A DNA stretch of 64,000 nucleotides from a bacterium (GCA_027021615.1 JALUTY010000078.1:62001-126000); one strand, 5' to 3'; counted from the first letter of the stretch, positions 1 to 7,570 are shown. Program-made: numbers and translations. The notes: generated from the letters alone by a model not told the origin.

Positions 1-1
1 C

Positions 2-421
2 GACCCCTACCAGGTGTGGGAGGCCCGGGCCTGGGGCGCGGACCTGGTGCTCCTGATCGCGGCGGTGATGGGCCCGCGCCTGGGCGAGTTCGTGGAGCTG
101 TGCCGGCTGGTGGGAGTGGAGCCCCTGGTGGAGGTCCACAACGGCGACGAGCTGGACGCGGCCCTGGCCGCGGGGGCACGGTTCGTGGGCATCAACAACC
201 GGAACCTGGCCACCTTCGAGGTGAGCATCGGGGTGACCCGTCGGCTCCTGCCCCGGATCCCGGCCGACCGGGTGGTGGTGAGCGAGAGCGGGCTTCGCTC
301 GGCCCGGGACCTGGACCTGCTGGAGGCCGACGGCGCGCGGGCGTTCCTGATCGGCGAGGCCCTGGTCACGGCCGACGATCCGGGCGCGGCCCTGCGCGCG
401 CTCGTGGAGCGCGGCGTATGA
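2..421 (+). CDS. trpC: Indole-3-glycerol phosphate synthase, C-terminal part (5' truncated by window edge)
   Basis: Catalyses ring closure of carboxyphenylaminodeoxyribulose phosphate to indole-3-glycerol phosphate in tryptophan synthesis (cytoplasm). Only the last 139 codons are present; the reading frame is open from the first bases, so the start lies upstream of the window. The visible part begins in the DPYQVWEARAWGAD segment and carries the family's INNRNLATFEV strand and the VSESGL phosphate-binding strand near the end, as expected for the second half of this TIM barrel. It is followed by trpF on the same strand after about 140 bases, which supports a trp operon. The stop TGA overlaps an ATG that opens only a short, unconvincing frame. 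Confidence 0.95.
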   Translation, partial: DPYQVWEARAWGADLVLLIAAVMGPRLGEFVELCRLVGVEPLVEVHNGDELDAALAAGARFVGINNRNLATFEVSIGVTRRLLPRIPADRVVVSESGLRSARDLDLLEADGARAFLIGEALVTADDPGAALRALVERGV

Positions 422-502
422 CGCCAGCACAGGGGGGAACCAGCGTGCCGCACGTCCCTCTCGTGGCGGGGAGCCGGGTTCCGAGGCATAGGGGGGGTGG
501 GC

Positions 503-534
503 CTTCCGGCCTTCTGGCCTTCCAGCCTTCTGGC
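503..534. repeat. Period-8 degenerate array in the trpC-trpF gap
   Basis: Four consecutive octamers (CTTCCGGC, CTTCTGGC, CTTCCAGC, CTTCTGGC) run without a break just upstream of trpF. The same octamer class, in either orientation, recurs at about 6097-6204, 25758-25790, 29363-29395, 29575-29600 and 36800-36835. The rest of this 139-base gap shows nothing recognisable. Confidence 0.8.
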
Positions 535-560
535 GGAAGGCCCCAGGGGGGCCGTGGACC

Positions 561-1202
561 ATGAGGACCCGGGTCAAGGTGTGCGGCCTCACCCGGCGGG
601 ACGACGCCCTGCTGGCGGCCGACCTGGGGGCCGACGCCCTGGGGTTCGTGTTCGCGCCGGGCACGAAGCGGCCGGCCGACCCCGAGGTGGTGGCCCGGGT
701 GGTGGAGGAGCTGCCGCCGTTCGTGCCGGCCGTGGGGGTGTTCCGGAACCAGCCCGTGGACGAGGTGCGCCGGCTGGTTCGCGGCTGCGGGCTCCACCTG
801 GCCCAGCTCCACGGCGACGAGGATCCCGCCTACATCCAAGCCCTGGGCCTGCCGGTGCTCAAGGCGGTGGGCATCGCCGGCCCGGCCGACCTGGACCGGC
901 TGGGTCGGTACCCAGGACTCACGGCGTTCCTGCTCGACGCGCCGGGCGGCGGGACCGGCCGGACCATCGACTGGGGCCTGGCCCGGGAGGCCCAGCGCTA
1001 CGGCCGGATCGTTCTGGCCGGAGGGCTCACCCCGGAAAACGTGGCCGAGGCGATCCACAGCGCGCGGCCCTGGGCGGTGGACGCGGCTTCGGGCACCGAG
1101 GCACGGCCCGGCGTCAAGGACCCTGACCGGCTCCGGCGGTTCCTGGAGGCGGTCCGGGCGGCGGACGCCGGCTGCCCTACCCCCCCAGCATCCCCTTCTT
1201 GA
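561..1202 (+). CDS. trpF: Phosphoribosylanthranilate isomerase
   Basis: Carries out the Amadori rearrangement of N-(5-phosphoribosyl)anthranilate, the step before TrpC. The 213-residue length is normal for the family. The N-terminal KVCGLTRRDD motif holds the catalytic cysteine (Cys-8), and the catalytic aspartate is in the TAFLLDAPGGGTG segment near residue 128. The VLAGGLTPENV and VDAASGTE strands form the phosphate site. It follows trpC and should be co-transcribed with it. The last 26 bases overlap the 3' end of the convergent gene at 1177-1734. Confidence 0.96.
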   Translation: MRTRVKVCGLTRRDDALLAADLGADALGFVFAPGTKRPADPEVVARVVEELPPFVPAVGVFRNQPVDEVRRLVRGCGLHLAQLHGDEDPAYIQALGLPVLKAVGIAGPADLDRLGRYPGLTAFLLDAPGGGTGRTIDWGLAREAQRYGRIVLAGGLTPENVAEAIHSARPWAVDAASGTEARPGVKDPDRLRRFLEAVRAADAGCPTPPASPS

Positions 1203-1734
1203 GCCGCGAGTCGGCCGGCACCTCCCCGAGCCAGATGCCCCACAGGGCCTCCATGAAGTCCTTGCCCTCGATCACGCCCTTCACCTGGCCGGCGATGGCC
1301 ACCTCGGTGCCTTGGCCGGGCAGGTAGGTGAGGGTGACCACCTGGCCGTCCTCCACCTCGTCGGGGAACAGGGCCAGGAACCGGTCGATCCGGGCACGAA
1401 GCGCGTCGAGCCGCTCCTGGGCCGCTTTGAAGAACCCCTCCTCGAACGCGTCACGCAGCTTGTCGCCACCCACGTCGCGCAGGAAGTACATGGAGATCCG
1501 CTTGGGCTCGTCGGCCCGGATGGCCGCGGCCGCGTCCGAGGTGGCGGTGGTGAGGTGCAGGGCGCCCACGTACACCTTGAAGAAGAACTTCTTGCGGAGC
1601 CCGAGCCCTTGGAGCCGCAGGGTGTGGCCTTGCACGGTGATCGCGTCGGGCACCCGGACCCCAGCCAGCTCGGCCGCGAACGCTGGGGGAGCGAGGAGAG
1701 ACAGGGCCAGGGCCAGGGCCAGGAGCCGTTGCAT
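1177..1734 (-). CDS. Chalcone isomerase-like periplasmic protein
   Basis: A 185-residue exported protein. A signal peptide (residues 1-20, Leu/Ala-rich core ending AFA) is followed by a domain typical of bacterial chalcone-isomerase-like proteins: the GLGLRKKFFFKVYVGALHL strand, the RISMYFLRDV strand and the GEVPADSRLKKGMLG ending. Bacterial members generally have no shown flavonoid activity and are thought to bind small or fatty-acid-like ligands; the function here is unknown. The ATG at 1734 was chosen because AAAGGAGGT lies 6 bases upstream and it starts the signal peptide. It is divergent from the crotonase gene and overlaps trpF tail to tail. Confidence 0.85.
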   Translation of the reverse strand: MQRLLALALALSLLAPPAFAAELAGVRVPDAITVQGHTLRLQGLGLRKKFFFKVYVGALHLTTATSDAAAAIRADEPKRISMYFLRDVGGDKLRDAFEEGFFKAAQERLDALRARIDRFLALFPDEVEDGQVVTLTYLPGQGTEVAIAGQVKGVIEGKDFMEALWGIWLGEVPADSRLKKGMLGG

Positions 1735-1818
1735 GGGAGACCTCCTTTCGACAAAGGCACGCATCTTGTATCGTACACTCGAACAGCACGGCCGGGCCGA
1801 ATTTTTTGCCGGCCGTTC

Positions 1819-1832
1819 GGTGAGTGTTCACC
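1819..1832. promoter_or_regulatory. Perfect dyad (GGTGA-N4-TCACC) in the divergent promoter region
   Basis: A 5-bp perfect inverted repeat with a 4-base spacer lies 50 bases before the crotonase start and about 85 bases from the chalcone-isomerase-like start. The size and placement suit an operator for a dimeric repressor; no cognate regulator gene is nearby. The role is inference. Confidence 0.4.
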
Positions 1833-1881
1833 ATATCGCGGTTTCTTTCAACCACGGAATCGAGGGAAAGGGAGGCTTGCC

Positions 1882-2826
1882 ATGGCGGAGCAGGAGAAGA
1901 AGGTGCTCGTGGAGGTCGCGAACGGCATCGCAACGTTGACCATCGACCGGCCCGAGGCCCTGAACGCCTTGAACGAGGCGGTGGTGGCCGACCTGGATGC
2001 CGCCTTCGACGAGGCGGTGGCCCGGCCCGACGTGAAGGCCCTGGTGATTCAGGGGGCGGGCGACAAGGCGTTCGTGGCTGGCGCGGACATCAAGTTCTTC
2101 ATCGACAACATCGAGGCCGACCGGGTGGGCGACATCGTGGCCTTCGCCCGAAGGGGCCAGAAGGTGCTCCGGAAGATTGAGAAGAGCCCCAAGCCCGTGA
2201 TCGCCAGGGTGGACGGCCTGGCCCTGGGAGGGGGGCTGGAACTGGCCCTGGCCTGCACCGCGATCGTGGTCACCGACAAGGCGGGCGTGGGCCTGCCCGA
2301 GACCGGCATCGGCATCTTCCCCGGCCTGGGCGGCACCCAGCGCACGGCCCGGGTGGTGGGCAAGGAGCTCGGGAAGTACCTGGTGTTCACCGGCCAGATC
2401 CTCGACGGCAAGACCGCCCACGAGATCGGCCTGGCAGGCTACCTGGCGGCCGACGACGTGGACGGCTTCATCCTCGACCTGGTGGCCCGGGGCGAGTTCC
2501 GCGACAAGTACGCGCCCAAGCCCACCCCGGCCGGGTGGGAGCCGGTGGTGGACGCGTTCTCCGACGCCCACGTCCAGGAGGTGCTGGCCGGCACCGCGCC
2601 CAACGACGACCCGCGGGTGGCCGCCGCGGTGAAGGCCGTCGGGCGCAAGGCGCCGCTGGCCCTGAAGGTGGCGAACCGGATCATCGACGAGGGGCTCCAG
2701 AAGAGCCTCGACGACGCCCTGGAGCTGGAGCTCGCCAACCTGGGCGAGATCTTCTCCACCCAGGACGCCCTGGTGGGCCTGAAGAGCGTGATCGAGAAGT
2801 CCCGCCCCGCGTTCAAAGGCGAGTAA
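1882..2826 (+). CDS. Enoyl-CoA hydratase/isomerase family protein (crotonase fold)
   Basis: A 314-residue crotonase, longer than the usual 260 or so residues because of a C-terminal insertion around DKYAPKPTPAGW. The family normally hydrates 2-enoyl-CoA or catalyses related CoA-ester chemistry. The oxyanion-hole strand AGADIKFF and the two acidic positions of the crotonase active site are visible: Glu in ALGGGLELALA and Glu in LPETGIGIFPGLGGTQR. The ATG at 1882 has GGGAGG upstream. It leads a four-gene same-strand block with a 2-hydroxyacyl-CoA dehydratase-type protein, an activase and a radical SAM protein, so an anaerobic acyl-CoA pathway is likely; the substrate cannot be told from sequence. 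Confidence 0.9.
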   Translation: MAEQEKKVLVEVANGIATLTIDRPEALNALNEAVVADLDAAFDEAVARPDVKALVIQGAGDKAFVAGADIKFFIDNIEADRVGDIVAFARRGQKVLRKIEKSPKPVIARVDGLALGGGLELALACTAIVVTDKAGVGLPETGIGIFPGLGGTQRTARVVGKELGKYLVFTGQILDGKTAHEIGLAGYLAADDVDGFILDLVARGEFRDKYAPKPTPAGWEPVVDAFSDAHVQEVLAGTAPNDDPRVAAAVKAVGRKAPLALKVANRIIDEGLQKSLDDALELELANLGEIFSTQDALVGLKSVIEKSRPAFKGE

Positions 2827-2867
2827 AAGGGGGCGGCCGCGCACCGTGGAGCGCTCGCCGCGTCCAC

Positions 2868-2912
2868 GACGAACGACCGACGACCTGCGACCCACGACCG
2901 ACGACTTTTCAG
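2868..2912. repeat. Period-7 degenerate array (ACGACCG class)
   Basis: The gap between the crotonase and dehydratase genes contains about six consecutive 7-base units of the type ACCGACG/ACCTGCG/ACCCACG. This is one of several unrelated 7-mer families found in gaps across this window. Confidence 0.8.
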
Positions 2913-2931
2913 CTTTCGAGCCGAGAGAATC

Positions 2932-4176
2932 ATGCCCGAGATCAAGCCGTTTCGCGCCCAGAAGCGCATGAAGGAACTGATGGCGGGGCACTTCCGCGGC
3001 GTGGACGCCGCCGCCAAGGACCCCGACCGGAAGGTGGCGTGGTGCACCAGCGTGGGCCCGGCCGAGCTCCTGCACAGCTTCGGGTTCGAGGTGTACTATC
3101 CCGAGAACCACGGCGCCATGCTGGGTGCCACCCGGTCGGCCGAGAAGTACATCCCCCTCGCCAATGCCTTGGGGTACAGCCCCGACATCTGCAGCTACCT
3201 CACCTCGGACATCGGCGCGTTCCTGGCCGGGGAGACCCCGCTGCAGCGGGCCTACGGCCTGGAGGGCGTGCCCCGGCCGGACGTGCTCGTGTACAACACC
3301 AATCAGTGTCGGGACGTGCAGGACTGGTTCTCGTTCTACGGCCGCAGGTTCGGGGTTCCGGTGATCGGGGTGAACTCGCCCACAGGGGTCAGCGAGGTCA
3401 CTCGGCCCCACGTGAACGCCATGGTGGCCCAGTACCAGGCCCTGATCCCCACCCTGGAGGAGGTGTCGGGCCGCCGGTTCGACCCGGACCGGTTCCGGGA
3501 GGTCATGGGGCTTTCCGCCAAGACCTCGGACCTGTGGAAGGAGTGCCTGTGGCAGGCGAGCTACCGGCCGAGCCCTCTCACTTTCTTCGACGCCTGCATC
3601 CTGATGGGCCCGGCCGTGGTGCTCCGGGGAACGCCGGAGGCCGTGGCGTTCTACGAGGAGTTGCTGGCCGAGCTCAAGGAGCGGGTGGACGGCGGGGTCG
3701 CCGCGGTGGAGGGCGAGCGCTACCGGGTGTACTGGGAGGGCATGCCGGTGTGGGGCAAGCTCCGGGATCTGGCCCTGTTCTTCCAGGAGCTCCGGACCGC
3801 GGTGGTTGTGAGCACCTACTGCAACTCCTGGGTGTTCGACGCCTTCGACCCGGCCGACCCGTTCGAGAGCATGGCCCGGGCGTACCTGGAGCTGTTCATC
3901 GTGCGCTCCGACGACGCCAAGGAGCGGATCATGGCCCGACTGATCGAGGAGTTCCAGGTGGACGGCGTGGTGTACCACGACGCCAAGACCTGCCCCCACA
4001 ACTCCAACACTCGCTACGGCCTGCCCCAGCGGCTCAAGGAGAGGACCGGCGTGCCGTTCATCGTGATCTACGGCGACCTGAACGATCTGCGGTGCTTCTC
4101 GGAGGAGCAGGCCAAGACCAACATCGAGGCGTTCGTCGAGCAGTTGGGGCCCGGCCGGGCCGCGGCCGGAGGGTAG
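2932..4176 (+). CDS. 2-hydroxyacyl-CoA dehydratase D-component / benzoyl-CoA reductase B/C-type protein
   Basis: A 414-residue member of the iron-sulfur family that includes HgdB, BcrB/BcrC and double-cubane cluster proteins. These accept one low-potential electron from an ATP-driven activase and use it for radical dehydration or ring reduction. Cluster-ligand candidates are Cys-38 (AWCTSVGPAELL), Cys-87, Cys-126, Cys-297 (STYCNSW), Cys-354 (KTCPHNSNTRYG) and Cys-388. The family usually works as two different subunits, but only one is encoded here, directly followed (4-base gap) by one activase. It may be homodimeric, as in double-cubane proteins, or its partner may lie elsewhere. The ATG at 2932 follows a weak AGAGA. 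Function is given at family level only. Confidence 0.88.
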   Translation: MPEIKPFRAQKRMKELMAGHFRGVDAAAKDPDRKVAWCTSVGPAELLHSFGFEVYYPENHGAMLGATRSAEKYIPLANALGYSPDICSYLTSDIGAFLAGETPLQRAYGLEGVPRPDVLVYNTNQCRDVQDWFSFYGRRFGVPVIGVNSPTGVSEVTRPHVNAMVAQYQALIPTLEEVSGRRFDPDRFREVMGLSAKTSDLWKECLWQASYRPSPLTFFDACILMGPAVVLRGTPEAVAFYEELLAELKERVDGGVAAVEGERYRVYWEGMPVWGKLRDLALFFQELRTAVVVSTYCNSWVFDAFDPADPFESMARAYLELFIVRSDDAKERIMARLIEEFQVDGVVYHDAKTCPHNSNTRYGLPQRLKERTGVPFIVIYGDLNDLRCFSEEQAKTNIEAFVEQLGPGRAAAGG

Positions 4177-4180
4177 GGCC

Positions 4181-4960
4181 GTGGCCGCCCATGTGCTGGG
4201 GCTCGACCTGGGCTCCTCGTGGTCCAAGGCGGTGCTGCTCGATCCGGACGGCCGGGTGGCCGGCCGGGCCCTGCGCCGCACCGGTATCCGATTCGAGGAC
4301 GCGGCCCGCGACCTGCGCGACGAGGTCCTGTCCGCGGCCGGGGTGGACCGGGTGGGGTGCACGGTGGCCACGGGCTACGGCCGGCGCAACGTTCCGTTCG
4401 CGGACGCCCGGCGCACCGAGATCTCGTGCCACGCCAAGGGCGCCTACCACTTCTTCCCCCGCGAGATGGACGTGGTGGACATCGGCGGCCAGGACAACAA
4501 GATCATCCACGTGCGCCGGGACGGCACGGTGGCCAACTTCCTGATGAACCGCAAGTGCGCGGCCGGCACCGGCGCGTTCGTGGAGGAGATCGCCCACCGG
4601 CTCGACATCCCCCTGGAGCGGATCGAGGCCCTGGCCGAGGGGGCCACCCGCGAGATCACCCTGTCGTCGTTCTGCACCGTGTTCTCGGCCACCGAGGTGA
4701 TCAAGCTGATCCGCGAGGGCGAGGAGCCCGAGAACCTCTGCCGGGGCATCTTCAACTCGGTGATCGCCCGGGTGGTGGAGATGGGCCCGTTGGGCGAGTT
4801 CATCGTCATGAGCGGGGGCGTGGTGGCCGCGTTTCCCATCGTGGCCAAGATCATGGCCGGGCGCACCGGCGCGGCCGTGGAGGTGCCCCCCGATCCCCAG
4901 TTCCTGGGGGCGTTCGGAGCCGCGCTGGTGGCCCGGGAGGAGCTGGGCGCAGACCCATGA
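4181..4960 (+). CDS. Acyl-CoA dehydratase activase (HgdC/BcrA-type ATPase)
   Basis: A 259-residue ASKHA-fold ATPase that hydrolyses ATP to push an electron from its [4Fe-4S] cluster into the partner dehydratase or reductase. The phosphate loop is GLDLGSSWSKAV (residues 7-18), and the second nucleotide motif is VVDIGGQDNK. The two cluster cysteines, one per monomer half, are Cys-126 (RKCAAGTGAF) and Cys-165 (SSFCTVFSATE). The GTG at 4181, 4 bases after the upstream stop, fits the start of the fold. The stop overlaps the radical SAM start as ATGA, so translation is probably coupled. Its obvious partner is the protein encoded just upstream. Confidence 0.92.
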   Translation: MAAHVLGLDLGSSWSKAVLLDPDGRVAGRALRRTGIRFEDAARDLRDEVLSAAGVDRVGCTVATGYGRRNVPFADARRTEISCHAKGAYHFFPREMDVVDIGGQDNKIIHVRRDGTVANFLMNRKCAAGTGAFVEEIAHRLDIPLERIEALAEGATREITLSSFCTVFSATEVIKLIREGEEPENLCRGIFNSVIARVVEMGPLGEFIVMSGGVVAAFPIVAKIMAGRTGAAVEVPPDPQFLGAFGAALVAREELGADP

Positions 4961-6093
4961 GCGAAGCGGTGGAGTTCGAGATCGGGCCGATCCGGCCCCC
5001 CAGCGAGGCCGGCAGCTACCTGCTGCGGCTGACCCGCAACTGCCCCTGGAACCGGTGCCGGTTCTGCCGCACCTACAAGCGCCACCGGTTCAGCCTGAGG
5101 CCGGTGGAGGAGATCGAGGCCCAGATCGACGAGATGGCCCGCATCCGCGACCGGCTGCGGGCCGAGGGGGGCTCCGACGGGCCCCGCGCCCTGGTGGCCC
5201 GGGGCCTGGTGACCACCGAGGCCGAGTGGATGGTGGCCAACGCCCTGGCCAACGGGGGCCGCACCGCGTTCCTTCAGGACGCGGACTCCCTGGTCATGAA
5301 GCCCCAGAACCTCGAGCGGGTGCTCACCCGGTTCCGGGAGCGGTTCCCCGAGGTGGAGCGGATCACCACCTACGCCCGGTCCCGCACCGTGGCCCGGCTG
5401 CCGGTGGAGGTGCTGCGGACCTACGGCGAGCTGGGCCTCACCCGGATCCACATCGGCATGGAGACCGGCCACGACCCCCTTCTGGAGCTCATCAAGAAGG
5501 GGGCCACGGCCGAGATCCACATCAAGGCGGGCCGCAAGGTCAAGGAGGCAGGCCTGGAGCTGAGCGAGTACATCATCCCCGGCCTCGGCGGCCGGGAGAT
5601 GAGCGAGGGCCATGCCCTGGACTCGGCCCGGGTTCTGAACGCCATCGACCCGGACTTCATCCGGCTGCGCACCCTGACCCTGGGGCCCAAAGTGGACCTT
5701 TGGTCCGAGTTCCACGGGCCCGAGGCCCAGCTCACCCGCCAGACCGACGCCGAGATCGTGGCCGAGATCCGGCGGTTCATCGAGGCCCTCGACGGCATCC
5801 ACAGCCGGCTGGTGAGCGACCACATCATGAACCTGCTGGGCGACCTGGAGGGCCGGCTGCCGGACGAGAAGCAGGCCCTGCTCGACCGGTGCGACGCGTT
5901 CCTCGCCCTGGACCCGGGGGAGCAGCGGCTCTTCCAGGTGGCCCGGCGGGCCGGCCTGGTGAACGGGCTCTCCGACCTGGAAATCCCCGAGGTCCGGGCC
6001 CGGGCCGAGGCCCTGCTGGCCGAGGTGGCCCGCTCCTACGGCCCGGACCGCATCGAAGAGGCCTGCCGGGACATGATGCTGCGGTTTGTGTGA
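4957..6093 (+). CDS. Radical SAM protein with a CX4CX2C cluster motif
   Basis: A 378-residue radical SAM enzyme. The cluster motif is C29-PWNR-C34-RF-C37, which is CX4CX2C and not the canonical CX3CX2C. Later elements fit the SAM barrel: FLQDADSLVM, ITTYARS and LTRIHIGMETGHDPLLELIKKG. The C-terminal 80 or so residues are helical (LLGDLEGRLPDEKQALLDRCDAFLALDPGEQ). It starts inside the activase stop (ATGA), so it belongs to the acyl-CoA block. It could modify a protein or cofactor of that system, but the substrate is unknown. Followed by an inverted octamer array with a terminator at its centre. Confidence 0.9.
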   Translation: MSEAVEFEIGPIRPPSEAGSYLLRLTRNCPWNRCRFCRTYKRHRFSLRPVEEIEAQIDEMARIRDRLRAEGGSDGPRALVARGLVTTEAEWMVANALANGGRTAFLQDADSLVMKPQNLERVLTRFRERFPEVERITTYARSRTVARLPVEVLRTYGELGLTRIHIGMETGHDPLLELIKKGATAEIHIKAGRKVKEAGLELSEYIIPGLGGREMSEGHALDSARVLNAIDPDFIRLRTLTLGPKVDLWSEFHGPEAQLTRQTDAEIVAEIRRFIEALDGIHSRLVSDHIMNLLGDLEGRLPDEKQALLDRCDAFLALDPGEQRLFQVARRAGLVNGLSDLEIPEVRARAEALLAEVARSYGPDRIEEACRDMMLRFV

Positions 6094-6096
6094 GAA

Positions 6097-6204
6097 AGGC
6101 TGGAAGGCTCGAAGGCCAGAAGGCTTGAAGGCCTCGGGGCCTTTTTGCCTTTCAGCGTTCTAGCTTCCAGCTTTCTAGCATCCTAGCCTCCCAGCCTCCT
6201 AGCA
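6097..6204. repeat. Inverted period-8 array (long imperfect hairpin)
   Basis: AGGC recurs exactly every 8 bases at 6097, 6105, 6113, 6121 and 6129. After a GGCC-TTTTT centre the complementary class (AGC at 6154, 6162, 6169, 6177, 6185, 6193, 6201) runs to the holC ribosome-binding region. The two halves are mutually complementary, so the transcript can fold into a long octamer-ladder hairpin. Confidence 0.85.
6128..6146 (+). terminator. Probable Rho-independent terminator after the acyl-CoA block
   Basis: AAGGCC-TCGG-GGCCTT followed by TTT sits 35 bases after the radical SAM stop, at the centre of the inverted octamer array, so the array extends the stem. The bare stem is short; the surrounding ladder may strengthen it. 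Confidence 0.55.
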
Positions 6205-6215
6205 GGTGAAACCCC

Positions 6216-6632
6216 ATGCGCATCGACTTCTTCGAGGTGAAAGGCCCCCGGTGGGACCTGGCCCTGTGCGAGAGGGTGGAGCAGGCCTACGCCGCGGGGC
6301 TTCGGGTGTACGTGTGGGCCGAGTCCCAGGCCGACGCCCGGCACCTGGACGACCTGCTGTGGGAGTTCCGGGAGGACTCGTTCGTGCCCCACGGTCTGTG
6401 GCAGGGCGGGGACGGCATCGACGACCCCGTGGCCGTGGGCTGGATGCCGGGCAACCCCAACGGCGCCCGGTGCCTGGTGCTGGCCCGAGACGCCCGTCCG
6501 GACGAGATCCAGGGGTTCGACCGGGTGGTGGACTTCGCCCCGGTAGACCTGCCCGACCGGGTCGGCCCGGCCCGGCAGCGGTTCAAGGCCTTCCGCGCGG
6601 CCGGCCTGCCGGTACGCTTCCACAAGGCCTGA
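6216..6632 (+). CDS. holC: DNA polymerase III subunit chi
   Basis: Encodes the chi subunit, which links the clamp loader to SSB during lagging-strand synthesis. The 138-residue length matches the family. The N-terminal MRIDFFEVKGPRWDLALCERVEQAYAAGLRVYVW, the middle LDDLLWEFREDSFVPHGL and the C-terminal FDRVVDFAPVDL follow the chi pattern. The start ATG at 6216 comes right after the octamer array, whose last unit AGCAGG probably acts as part of the ribosome-binding site. No replication genes are adjacent. Confidence 0.9.
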   Translation: MRIDFFEVKGPRWDLALCERVEQAYAAGLRVYVWAESQADARHLDDLLWEFREDSFVPHGLWQGGDGIDDPVAVGWMPGNPNGARCLVLARDARPDEIQGFDRVVDFAPVDLPDRVGPARQRFKAFRAAGLPVRFHKA

Positions 6633-6672
6633 TTTCGGCCCGCGGGGCGGCCGGCTTCCTCCCCCCTCCAAC

Positions 6673-6702
6673 TTGACACGGACGAGCGCGCGCCCGTATA
6701 CA
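6673..6702 (+). promoter_or_regulatory. Sigma70-type promoter
   Basis: TTGACA (6673-6678), an 18-base spacer and TATACA (6697-6702), a near-consensus pair that stands out in such GC-rich DNA. It would start transcription near 6709, run over a strong GGGGGAGG site and an ATG at 6744, and meet the terminator at 6776-6812. Confidence 0.6.
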
Positions 6703-6775
6703 GAGGAAGCACGCTACAGTAGGGAAATCGACCGGGGGAGGCGATGTCCCGACACCACACCCTGATAATCACCCG

Positions 6776-6812
6776 CGGCCGCAACGCCCATCGAGGCGCT
6801 TGCGGCCGTTTT
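6776..6812 (+). terminator. Hairpin with T-tract, about 70 bases downstream of the promoter
   Basis: CGGCCGCAA-CGCC pairs with GGCG-CTTGCGGCCG and is followed by TTTT. Together with the promoter at 6673-6702 it makes a roughly 100-nt transcription unit holding a ribosome-binding site and at most 23 codons. The region 6633-6940 holds no other recognisable gene. Confidence 0.6.
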
Positions 6813-6940
6813 GCGTTAAAGGCAGCAGATCTGGGGCGTGGGGCGCGCCACCGGAAACGCCCAACGGATCTCCGTATCCAAGACGCCGCAACTGGACGGC
6901 AGCCCCTTTCTCCCCGACATGATGAGCAAAGAGTTGGCAG

Positions 6941-7282
6941 ATGTCGACAACGGACTCGACGGAGAAAAAAGCTCTCGCAAAATTCCCCCAAGGCACTCTC
7001 GGCGCGGCCTTATTCGTGGCTGGGTGGTGCGCACTCTTGGCCAGCCTCTGGTATTGCCTTCCACTGTTTGGCAATGTGCTTGGCATCACCGATTACGATA
7101 GCGCCGGTGTCGGAATGGTTGCGTTGTTCTTCGGCCTTCCAACGATGCTTGTGGCGGTTGGGCTGTTCTCCATCGGACAAGCAATCAACGGTCTTGCCTC
7201 CCGAATGGGTGCCCTTGGGCTGAGAGCTGCTCTAACCAGTCTCGGTTTGAGCATCCTGGCCTATTGGTCCGGCGCTTGGTGA
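6941..7282 (+). CDS. Small integral membrane protein, unknown function
   Basis: A 113-residue protein with three predicted membrane segments: about residues 19-42 (LGAALFVAGWCALLASLWYCLPLF), 53-75 (GVGMVALFFGLPTMLVAVGLFSI) and 91-110. No family is recognised. Base composition is less GC-rich than the surroundings and codon choice is mixed, which suggests recent acquisition. The ribosome-binding site is weak, so the ATG at 6941 is only the best available. It sits next to a toxin-antitoxin pair in an accessory stretch, with no clear partner. Confidence 0.5.
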   Translation: MSTTDSTEKKALAKFPQGTLGAALFVAGWCALLASLWYCLPLFGNVLGITDYDSAGVGMVALFFGLPTMLVAVGLFSIGQAINGLASRMGALGLRAALTSLGLSILAYWSGAW

Positions 7283-7553
7283 CCGACATTTACGTCTTCA
7301 GAATCTCGCCGTAGATCACGATCTCCTCGGCCTACTTCCTCGCCACGAACACAACCGGCCGGCACGGCGGTGGCGGCAGTCGAAGGTCACGGCGTAGCCG
7401 GTCCGCAGTCGGTTCATCACCGGCGTTCCCACATCCTGACCAGACCCCAATAAAGAGTCCCCTGGGCTCGTCACGCACGGTGTCGGCCCCCTCTGCCGGC
7501 CGGAGGACTTGCGGAGCCGCCGAGGCCCAGGTAGACTGGTTTGTACACTAGTC
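7283..7553. other. Gap with no supportable gene
   Basis: No frame here gives a convincing protein. On the minus strand a frame broken by a stop reads roughly RPVVFVARK-AEEIVIYGEILKT, which could be a decayed small gene but is too degraded to name. Near 7530-7553, before the antitoxin, a TGTACA palindrome overlaps a likely -10 region and may be the antitoxin's autoregulatory site. Confidence 0.35.
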
Positions 7554-7570
7554 GGAAGGAGGAAGATGCA

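Noticed and set aside
418-564. A short ORF overlapping the trpC stop (starts MTPAQGGTSVPHV)
   Set aside because: It runs through the octamer array and has no ribosome-binding site or recognisable protein character.
1828-4371. An 847-codon minus-strand frame across the crotonase and dehydratase genes
   Set aside because: It opposes clearly conserved proteins and translates to His/Pro/Arg/Val-rich sequence typical of antisense shadows in GC-rich DNA.
7283-7553. Possible decayed gene on the minus strand (frame with VFVARK and EEIVIYGEIL)
   Set aside because: Interrupted by a stop and too short to assign to any family.
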